Source: Anaerolineales bacterium
GTDB lineage: Bacteria > Chloroflexota > Anaerolineae > Anaerolineales > DRMV01
DNA length: 5,330 nt
Assembly: GCA_027026295.1 (NCBI GenBank)
Contig: JALVOR010000361.1
Coordinates: forward strand, 3,201 to 8,530
Reading direction: 5' to 3'
Shown one piece after another: positions 1-3,912 of the stretch (its first letter is position 1; each line of letters opens with the position of its first letter). Position numbers and translations under genes: made by a program. Under the pieces are notes generated by a model. It did no database searches. It saw only the letters and a list, made by a program, of their open reading frames with translations, and was not told the DNA's origin.

Positions 1-102
1 CACCAGCAGCAAGGCCGCCGCGGCCAAGGTGAGGAACACCAGCAGGTGCTGGCCTTTGCGCGAGCGCAAATTGGCGCGGATGGCACGCCATACGGCTTTC
101 AT
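1..102 (-). CDS. ABC transporter permease, FtsX/MacB-like, N-terminal fragment
   Basis: Only the first 34 codons are in the window; the gene continues past the left edge. The visible peptide begins MKAVWRAIRANLRSRKGQ and then runs into a hydrophobic stretch (LLVFLTLAAAALLLV). This is the arrangement of a FtsX/MacB-type permease: a short basic cytoplasmic start followed by the first membrane helix. The ATG overlaps the stop of the upstream ATPase as ATGA (102-99), so the two genes are translationally coupled. A GGAGG Shine-Dalgarno sequence lies 7 bases before the ATG, inside the last codons of the ATPase gene. The permease assignment rests on this coupling to a MacB/LolD-type ATPase and on the membrane helix, not on any diagnostic permease motif. 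The substrate cannot be told. Confidence 0.6.
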   Translation of the reverse strand, partial: MKAVWRAIRANLRSRKGQHLLVFLTLAAAALLLV

Positions 103-833
103 CGTTCCACCTCCACCAGTTTGGCGATGACCTGCGCGGGGTCGCCGCCGCCCGCGGTGTGCATTTCGGAGACGAAGCGGCCGTCGCGCATGAAGATCAC
201 CCGCCCGGCGAAACTGGCCACCTTGGGGTCGTGGGTCACCAGCAGGATGGTCTGGCCTTCGGTGTTGAAGCGGCGGAAGAGCGCGAGCACCTCGTTGCCG
301 CTGCGGGAGTCCAGGTTGCCCGTGGGCTCGTCGGCTAAGAGGACGGTGGGGGTGTTGACGAGCGCGCGGGCGATGGCGACGCGCTGCTGCTGCCCGCCCG
401 AAAGTTGGCTGGGGAAGGCGTCCGCTTTGTCGGCCAGGCCCAAGGCGGCGAGCAGTTCGGCGCGGCGCGCGGCCACTTCGGTCGCGGGGCGTCCGGCGAG
501 CAGGCCGGGTAAGTCCACGTTGTCGGCCACGGTGAGGTTGGGGATCAGGTTGTAGGCCTGAAACACGAACCCGACAGTGCGGCGGCGCAGGACGGCCCGC
601 TGCGACTCGTTCAAGTCGTTCAGCCGCCGACCGTCCAGCAACACCTCGCCCTCGGTGGGGATGTCCAGCCCGGCCAGCAGGTGCAGCAGCGTGGACTTGC
701 CGCAGCCCGAAGGCCCCATCACGGCCACGAATTCTCCGGGCTCCACGCTCAGGTCAACGCCGCGCAGTGCGTGCACGGCGACGCCGTCGCTGCGGTAGGT
801 CTTTTGCAGGTTGTGGGCTTCCAGCACCGGCAT
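99..833 (-). CDS. ABC transporter ATP-binding protein, MacB/LolD family
   Basis: A 244-residue nucleotide-binding subunit with every expected motif: Walker A GPSGCGKST (40-48), Q-loop glutamine at 92 in FVFQAYNLIPNLT, signature LSGGQ (144-148), Walker B VLLADEP with catalytic Glu169, D-loop NLDS, and switch histidine 201 in THDP. The 'FVFQ.YNLIP.LT' and 'ADEPTGNLDS' strings are typical of the LolD/MacB/FtsE-like subfamily, which powers mechanotransmission-type exporters or lipoprotein release instead of ordinary import. ATG 833 is chosen because AGGAGGT stands 6 bases upstream (846-840). The frame stays open upstream to 905 but only through repeat sequence, so that extension is rejected. The gene overlaps the permease start by 4 bp. 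A PadR-type regulator is encoded upstream on the same strand, an arrangement common for drug- or peptide-responsive ABC exporters; control by it is an inference. Confidence 0.95.
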   Translation of the reverse strand: MPVLEAHNLQKTYRSDGVAVHALRGVDLSVEPGEFVAVMGPSGCGKSTLLHLLAGLDIPTEGEVLLDGRRLNDLNESQRAVLRRRTVGFVFQAYNLIPNLTVADNVDLPGLLAGRPATEVAARRAELLAALGLADKADAFPSQLSGGQQQRVAIARALVNTPTVLLADEPTGNLDSRSGNEVLALFRRFNTEGQTILLVTHDPKVASFAGRVIFMRDGRFVSEMHTAGGGDPAQVIAKLVEVER

Positions 834-839
834 GGTGAT

Positions 840-846
840 ACCTCCT
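840..846 (-). promoter_or_regulatory. Shine-Dalgarno sequence that fixes the ABC ATPase start
   Basis: AGGAGGT on the minus strand, a full match to the anti-Shine-Dalgarno core, lies 6 bases before ATG 833. It decides between this start and the upstream in-frame TTG at 905. Confidence 0.85.
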
Positions 847-917
847 GATTGGGAAAATTGGCCGCGGATGACGGTGGACGATTGCGGATTTTTTTTGTGT
901 GTCAAGGGGTCGCAAGG

Positions 918-973
918 GGCGCCAAGGGCGCCAAGGTCGCCAAGATGACGCCAAGGACGCCAAGGACGCCAAG
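918..973. repeat. Tandem 9-mer array, GNCGCCAAG x6
   Basis: Six 9-bp units: GGCGCCAAG (918-926), GGCGCCAAG (927-935), GTCGCCAAG (936-944), two extra bases AT, then GACGCCAAG three times (947-973). A decayed unit precedes them near 909-917. The same GACGCCAAG unit recurs at 1071-1079 and, altered, at 1122-1130 and 1218-1235. Confidence 0.9.
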
Positions 974-1082
974 AAAAAATTTTTCTGTGTTCTCTGCAAA
1001 TTTCTGTGTCTTCTGTGGTTTTCTCTCAATCGGTGCAAATCTGTGTCAATCGGTGGATAGCAACGCCAAGGACGCCAAGATT
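965..1082. repeat. Long direct repeat, copy A (about 118 bp)
   Basis: The unit begins GACGCCAAG followed by an A6-T5 tract, continues through 'TCTGTGT...TCTGTGG' pyrimidine-rich tracts, contains a 23-bp segment (1031-1053) that is identical in copy B, and closes with CAACGCCAAGG...CCAAGATT. It is internally built of shorter degenerate repeats, so it is a repeat of repeats. Confidence 0.85.
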
Positions 1083-1121
1083 AACCGCCGCAGAGGAAAC
1101 AGAGGCGCAGAGAAACTCAAA

Positions 1122-1237
1122 GACGCAAAGAAAAAATTTCTGTGTTTTCTGTGGTGCTTCTGTGCTTTCTGTGTTTTTCTTCAACCGGTGCAAATCTGTG
1201 TCAATCGGGGGATGACAACGCCAAGGCCGCCAAGATT
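1122..1237. repeat. Long direct repeat, copy B (about 116 bp)
   Basis: This is an imperfect second copy of the unit at 965-1082, offset by about 157 bp. It has the same order: GACGCAAAG plus A-T tract, TCTGTG tracts, the identical 23-bp segment at 1186-1208, then CAACGCCAAGG...CCAAGATT. Small differences between copies are spread over the length, so the duplication is not very recent or has been shuffled by replication slippage. Confidence 0.85.
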
Positions 1238-1259
1238 GAGAACCACCACAGCCCATTCA

Positions 1260-1299
1260 CCTCAGTACCTCACTTCCTCAGCACCTCACTCCCTCAACA
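1260..1299. repeat. Tandem octamer CCTCANNN x5
   Basis: Five in-phase 8-bp units, each CCTCA plus three variable bases, cover 1260-1299; a further related unit CCTCACAT lies at 1306-1313 after a short slip. Read on the minus strand the array overlaps the last codons and the TGA stop of padR, so the C-terminal residues of that protein (around EEELLRE) are partly written by the repeat. Confidence 0.85.
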
Positions 1300-1792
1300 A
1301 CTCTTCCTCACATCGTTCCAACCATTTCAAGTCAGCCTCCAAGTGCAACTGCAGGCCCTCGGCCAGCAGGCGGCGTTCTTCGTCGGGGTCGGTGAGCAGG
1401 GGGGTGAGGTCGGCCATGGCCTGCAAGAGGGTCTGGCGCTGCTGCCAGATGAGGGTTTGCGCGTCGGCCGCGCCGGAGCGGCGGGCGAGGAGCAGTTTGA
1501 GGTAAAAATCCACCCGCAGGCGGGCGGAAGGTCGCGCCGGCTCGGCCAGCCAGCGGGCGAGAGCGGCCTGCCCCTGCTCGGTGAGGGAGCACACCTTGCG
1601 GTTGGGCAGCAGTTCCTGCGGCACCTCATGGCAGGTCACCAGGCCATCGCGCTCTAAGCGGGCTAACGTGCTGTAAATCTGGCCGATGTTGACCTGCCAG
1701 GTGCCGCCCATCATCCGCTCAAAAGCGGCTTTGAGTTCGTAGCCGTGCCGTGGCTTTTCGGCCAACAGGGCGAGCAGGGCGTGTTTTAGCAT
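1286..1792 (-). CDS. PadR-family transcriptional regulator
   Basis: A 168-residue protein with the PadR plan: an N-terminal winged helix-turn-helix and a helical C-terminal dimerisation region. Visible hallmarks are the opening LKHALLALLAEKPRHGYEL (2-20), the recognition helix in NIGQIYSTLARLERDGLV (35-52), the wing ending at the 'SLTEQGQAAL' motif (69-78), and a charged, Leu-rich C-terminal half (about 88-168) resembling the Vir_act_alpha_C type. The length fits the longer PadR subgroup. ATG 1792 is preceded by GGAG at 1804-1801 with 8 bases of spacing. PadR proteins normally repress their own gene and a linked exporter or stress gene, often releasing DNA when a small-molecule effector binds; here the probable targets are its own promoter and the ABC genes downstream. 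The effector is unknown. The last codons fall in a short-period repeat. Confidence 0.93.
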   Translation of the reverse strand: MLKHALLALLAEKPRHGYELKAAFERMMGGTWQVNIGQIYSTLARLERDGLVTCHEVPQELLPNRKVCSLTEQGQAALARWLAEPARPSARLRVDFYLKLLLARRSGAADAQTLIWQQRQTLLQAMADLTPLLTDPDEERRLLAEGLQLHLEADLKWLERCEEELLRE

Positions 1793-1794
1793 GA

Positions 1795-1829
1795 TACATA
1801 CTCCGTATGTAATACATACTCAGTATACT
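1795..1829. promoter_or_regulatory. Nested palindromic operator, probable PadR binding site
   Basis: Four half-sites alternate in orientation: TACATAC (1795-1801), GTATGTA (1805-1811), TACATAC (1813-1819) and GTATACT (1823-1829). The first pair forms a perfect 7-bp inverted repeat around TCC. The second and third form a perfect 15-bp palindrome around a single A. The third and fourth form a weaker inverted repeat around TCA. PadR regulators are known to bind ATGT/ACAT-type inverted repeats near their own promoters. The block covers the -10 box, the start-site region and the ribosome-binding site of padR, so binding would block both RNA polymerase access and elongation. Confidence 0.8.
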
Positions 1830-1850
1830 CTAAACCGGGGGTGGTGTCAA
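1822..1850 (-). promoter_or_regulatory. padR promoter, sigma-70 type
   Basis: On the minus strand, TTGACA (1850-1845) is separated by exactly 17 bases from TATACT (1827-1822). That is a perfect -35 box, optimal spacing and a 5/6 -10 box. Transcription would start near 1815, giving a leader of about 22 bases before the padR ATG. The -10 box lies in the outermost operator half-site. Confidence 0.85.
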
Positions 1851-1965
1851 GAGGGTGTTCAGCCTCGAAGAGATACGCAGGCAGAAAACTACAGAAGGGG
1901 TAACTGTTCAGCCGCGCAGACGGGAAACCACAGAAGACACAGAGCCACCGACCATTGACCCTCAC
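1851..1965. repeat. Gene-free spacer with an inverted fragment of the TCTGTG repeat
   Basis: Between the padR promoter and the IS remnant there is no gene. Positions 1925-1943 are the exact reverse complement of 1003-1021 in long repeat copy A (19 bp). A weaker related segment is GCAGAAAACTACAGAAG at 1880-1896. Thus padR is flanked by members of the same repeat class in opposite orientations. Confidence 0.7.
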
Positions 1966-1991
1966 TGACCTGCCCTGAATATAGTTTACAC
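1966..1991 (+). repeat. IS left terminal inverted repeat
   Basis: It matches the reverse complement of 2643-2668 at 18 of 26 positions, with the inner AGTTTACAC perfect. It contains TATAGT at 1980-1985, a -10-like box pointing inward. An AGTTTAC / GTAAACT inverted repeat (1983-1989 and 2001-2007) extends just inside it and could fold in the leader before the transposase start. Confidence 0.8.
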
Positions 1992-2028
1992 TGAGAGCAG
2001 GTAAACTCACCAAAACAGAACGGCATAT

Positions 2029-2626
2029 ATGGGTACCACGATCAAAGTCCAGCGTTACAGCGAAAGCTTCAAGCGCCAGGTTGTGCAGGAGTACGAAGAG
2101 GGCGCAAGCGCCAGTTCCTTGCAGCGGATCACCCGTATCAACCAGGTGTGGGTAGTGGACATCACTTACATCCTCACTGAGCAAGGCTATCTCTACCTAG
2201 CACTCATCTAGCACTCATCACGGATGTGTTTTCCAGGTATATCGTGGGCTACGAAGTGTCTTCCTCACTGGCTGTGGAAGGCGCTTTGCGAGCCCTGGAG
2301 ATGGCCATCGGCCAGGCTCAAGGCGCTATGGGAGACCTCATCCACCATTCCGACCACGGTGTGCAGTACACGGCAGCAGCCTACCGTGAGCGTCTTGGCA
2401 GGGAAGGGATTGCTCCAGCACGGGCGCTGTGGGCAACGCCTGCGACGATGCCTTTGCAGAGCGAGTGAACGGTATTCTGAAAACCGGGTACCTGTTGGAA
2501 GGCTTGCTCCCAAACCAGGCCCAAGCCACAGAAACCGTGGCGCAGGCCGTGTATCTTTACGACTTCGAACGCCCTCATCTGTCTTTAGGCTGCGCTACCT
2601 CTGCCTATATATACAGGTCTCTCTAA
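2029..2626 (+). pseudogene. IS3-family transposase, OrfA-OrfB fused by deletion and frameshifted twice
   Basis: The remnant starts at ATG 2029 with an OrfA-type helix-turn-helix N-terminus (YSESFKRQVVQEYEEGASASSLQR). It then jumps, in frame near 2130, into the OrfB catalytic domain at NQVWVVDITYI. The end of OrfA and the beginning of OrfB are missing. The frame stops at 2211 because of an 11-bp tandem duplication. It resumes in a second frame (TDVFSRYIVGYEV ... IHHSDHGVQY) and shifts again near 2411-2420 to a third (STGAVGNACDDAFAERVNGILK ... RPHLSLG), ending with TAA 2624-2626. The catalytic residues are Asp codon 2158-2160, Asp codon 2352-2354 and Glu codon 2459-2461. Rejoined, they are 60 and 35 residues apart, the classic DDE spacing of IS3. 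The separate frames cannot give active enzyme. Confidence 0.93.
2198..2219 (+). repeat. 11-bp tandem duplication that breaks the transposase
   Basis: TAGCACTCATC occurs twice in a row (2198-2208 and 2209-2219). Removing one copy restores the reading YLALITDVFSRY across the site. With both copies present, the second TAG is read as a stop and the downstream frame is displaced. Confidence 0.95.
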
Positions 2627-2642
2627 CAAGAGAGGAAGGGGG

Positions 2643-2668
2643 GTGTAAACTTATTTTAGGACTTGACA
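2643..2668 (-). repeat. IS right terminal inverted repeat
   Basis: Partner of the left end (18/26 matching when reverse-complemented). On the plus strand its last six bases are TTGACA, a consensus -35 box facing out of the element towards hypA. No -10 box stands at the right distance in the present flank. A 6-bp perfect stem with an AACA loop (2619-2634) lies just inside, over the transposase stop codon, without a following T run. Confidence 0.8.
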
Positions 2669-2743
2669 CCGAGAAATCGTTACCAGCACCTGAAGTGCTC
2701 TCCTCTCCCCTGTGTTGCCTCCCAGGAACGAGCCAACTCGGGC

Positions 2744-2771
2744 TTGGGGGGCCTTGTTTCTCAGGTATAAT
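2744..2771 (+). promoter_or_regulatory. Candidate hyp operon promoter
   Basis: TATAAT at 2766-2771 is a perfect -10 box. The best -35 is TTGGGG at 2744-2749 with 16-bp spacing (3/6), so an activator may be needed. Transcription would begin near 2778, about 30 bases before the hypA ATG. Upstream there is a small AGCAC-CTGAA-GTGCT inverted repeat (2685-2699) and overlapping short inverted repeats around 2729-2745, whose role is unknown. Confidence 0.6.
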
Positions 2772-2808
2772 CTCTTCACTTATTCGGATATCTTCAACAA
2801 AGGTTCCC

Positions 2809-3150
2809 ATGCACGAACTGCCGTTTGTCGAGAGCATCCTGAAAATCACCCTGGAACACGCCGAAAAGGCCGGTGCGCAGCGCGTGGTGGCCCTAGACCT
2901 GGTCATTGGCCAAATGTCCAGCATTGTGGACGACTCCGTGCAGTTCTACTGGGGCATTCTCAGCAAAGGTACTATTGCCGAAGGAGCGGAGTTGCGCTTC
3001 CAACGCATCCCGGCGGTGTATCGCTGTTGGGACTGCGGCCACACCTACCCACTGGACGGCCAGCATCTGGCCTGTCCCAAGTGCGGCAGCGTGCGCGTCC
3101 AGTTGATCCAGGGCGACGAATTCCGCCTGGAAAGCATTGATATTGAGTGA
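2809..3150 (+). CDS. hypA: Hydrogenase maturation nickel metallochaperone HypA
   Basis: A 113-residue protein, the usual HypA/HybF length. It starts MHEL, where the N-terminal amine and His2 are the known nickel ligands, and carries the structural zinc site Cys73-x2-Cys76 ... Cys89-x2-Cys92. The central VVALDLVIGQMSSIVDDSVQFYW and the C-terminal GDEFRLESIDIE are characteristic of the family. HypA hands nickel, together with HypB, to the [NiFe] hydrogenase large-subunit precursor in the cytoplasm. ATG 2809 is required for the conserved MHE start and has AAAGG 5 bases upstream. The frame remains open further upstream into the IS, but that part is not HypA-like. It is first of the hyp cluster, followed by hypB after 46 bp. 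Some homologues also serve urease; the hypB-hypF context points to hydrogenase. Confidence 0.96.
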   Translation: MHELPFVESILKITLEHAEKAGAQRVVALDLVIGQMSSIVDDSVQFYWGILSKGTIAEGAELRFQRIPAVYRCWDCGHTYPLDGQHLACPKCGSVRVQLIQGDEFRLESIDIE

Positions 3151-3185
3151 CCCTAACCCCCTACCTGCCTAACCCCTTTACCCCC
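3151..3185. repeat. C-rich repeat in the hypA-hypB spacer
   Basis: The repeat begins directly after the hypA TGA. CCTAACCCC occurs exactly at 3152-3160 and again at 3168-3176, with a degenerate TTTACCCCC following. It ends just before the hypB Shine-Dalgarno sequence. Confidence 0.7.
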
Positions 3186-3196
3186 TGGAGGCTCCC

Positions 3197-3871
3197 ATGA
3201 CCCGCAAAGTCCCTGTTGTGGAAAACATCTTCAAAGCCAACGACCAACTGGCCCAGGCCAACCGCAACCTGCTCGACCAGACCCGCACGTTCGCCATCAA
3301 CTTTATGGCCTCCCCCGGCGCGGGGAAGACGTCGGTCATCCTGCGCACCATCGAGGCCCTCAAAGACAAATACCGCCTGGCCGGCATTGACGGCGACCTG
3401 GCCTCGACCCTGGACGCTGACCGCATCGCCGCCACCGGCATCCCCGCCGTGCAAATCAACACCGGCGGCACCTGCCACCTCGACGCCGTGATGGTGCAGA
3501 ACGCCCTGCCCAAGATCGACCTGCCCAACATCGATGTGTTCATCATCGAAAATGTGGGCAATCTGATTTGCCCGGCCAACTTCGCCCTGGGCGTGCACAT
3601 CAATGTGCTGGTGGCCTCGGTGCCCGAAGGCGACGACAAGCCCTACAAGTACCCCACCATGTATCGAGGCGTCCAGGCCCTGTTGCTCAACAAAGTGGAC
3701 TTGCTCCCCTACTTCGATTTTGACCTCGACTACTTCCGCAAAGGCGTCGAGGCCCTGAACCCCGGTCTGGCCTTCTTCCCCGTTTCGGCCAAAACTGGCG
3801 AAGGCTTTGGAGAATGGTTCGCCTGGCTCCAGGGCCAGATTGACGCCTTCCTGCAAACCGCCAACGGCTAA
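3197..3871 (+). CDS. hypB: Hydrogenase nickel incorporation GTPase HypB
   Basis: A 224-residue SIMIBI-class GTPase. It has the P-loop ASPGAGKTS (38-46), the conserved metal-site pair Cys93-His94 in GGTCHLDA, a further conserved cysteine at 125 in ENVGNLICPA, the base-recognition motif NKVDL (165-169) and SAKTGEGF near the C-terminus (197-204). GTP hydrolysis drives nickel transfer, with HypA, into the hydrogenase large subunit. It lacks both the His-rich N-terminal stretch and the CxxCGC high-affinity nickel motif seen in some homologues, so it is the short form that would rely on HypA or another chaperone for nickel. TGGAGG at 3186-3191 supports ATG 3197. The TAA stop runs into a heptamer repeat, and hypF follows after 41 bp. 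Confidence 0.96.
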   Translation: MTRKVPVVENIFKANDQLAQANRNLLDQTRTFAINFMASPGAGKTSVILRTIEALKDKYRLAGIDGDLASTLDADRIAATGIPAVQINTGGTCHLDAVMVQNALPKIDLPNIDVFIIENVGNLICPANFALGVHINVLVASVPEGDDKPYKYPTMYRGVQALLLNKVDLLPYFDFDLDYFRKGVEALNPGLAFFPVSAKTGEGFGEWFAWLQGQIDAFLQTANG

Positions 3872-3896
3872 CTGGGAACTGGGAACTGGGAACTGC
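3870..3896. repeat. Heptamer repeat AACTGGG x3 plus a partial unit
   Basis: Three exact AACTGGG units (3870-3890) and a fourth broken one (3891-3896). The array starts within the hypB stop codon and fills most of the 41-bp gap before hypF. Confidence 0.9.
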
Positions 3897-3912
3897 TAAC
3901 CGCTACCCCACC

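Larger units (their letters stand above)
850..1285. repeat. Repeat-filled spacer between padR and the ABC genes
   Basis: This stretch of about 440 bp has no credible gene. Frames that are open here translate to Trp-Arg-Pro or Cys-Phe-Leu-rich low-complexity peptides in several registers at once, as short-period repeats do. From left to right it holds a G-rich degenerate segment ending in a T8 run (850-896), a GNCGCCAAG 9-mer array, a first long unit of 'TCTGTG' tracts, a short GCAGAG/AGACGCAAAG linker, a second copy of the long unit, and CCTCANNN octamers that run into the end of padR. No clear hairpin plus T-run terminator facing padR was found. If padR and the ABC genes share a transcript, it must cross these repeats. 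Confidence 0.85.
1966..2668 (+). mobile_element. Decayed IS3-family insertion sequence, 703 bp
   Basis: The ends are set by terminal inverted repeats of 26 bp (18/26 matching), both starting with TG as IS3 elements do. Between them lies one collapsed transposase frame with IS3 OrfA and OrfB segments. Intact IS3-family elements are usually about 1.2-1.5 kb, so roughly half has been lost. The outermost bases give no convincing target duplication (CAC before, CCG after), which suggests an old insertion or an altered flank. The element sits between the divergent padR and hyp promoters and can no longer make its own transposase. Confidence 0.88.

Noticed and set aside
834..905. N-terminal extension of the ABC ATPase to 905
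   Set aside because: It would start at TTG inside repeat-like DNA, while ATG 833 has a full AGGAGGT at ideal distance and gives the normal family N-terminus.
877..905. Own promoter for the ABC genes from the TTGACA at 905-900 (minus strand)
   Set aside because: The -35 match is perfect, but 16-18 bases downstream there is no acceptable -10 hexamer, so it is not supported on sequence alone.
973..985. Terminator at the A6-T5 palindrome
   Set aside because: The symmetry is only an A/T tract without a G+C stem, and it belongs to the repeat unit.
918..1237. CRISPR array
   Set aside because: The units are adjacent or degenerate with no regular 30-40-bp unique spacers, and no cas gene is present.
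849..1505. 218-codon open frame on the plus strand through the repeats, and overlapping minus-strand frames
   Set aside because: The translation is low-complexity Cys/Phe/Lys-rich repeat peptide followed by antisense of padR. Several frames are open at once because of the repeat composition.
2195..2225. Programmed -1 frameshifting of an IS3 transposase at 2211
   Set aside because: There is no A-rich slippery heptamer, and the frame change is fully explained by the 11-bp duplication inside the catalytic domain, not at the OrfA/OrfB border.
1963..2671. Target-site duplication around the IS
   Set aside because: The three bases before (CAC) and after (CCG) do not match, and no 3-5-bp match is found directly at the assigned ends.
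2224..2808. Extension of the hypA frame upstream into the IS
   Set aside because: The upstream part is an out-of-frame reading of transposase DNA. The conserved MHEL start at 2809 with its own ribosome-binding site is decisive.
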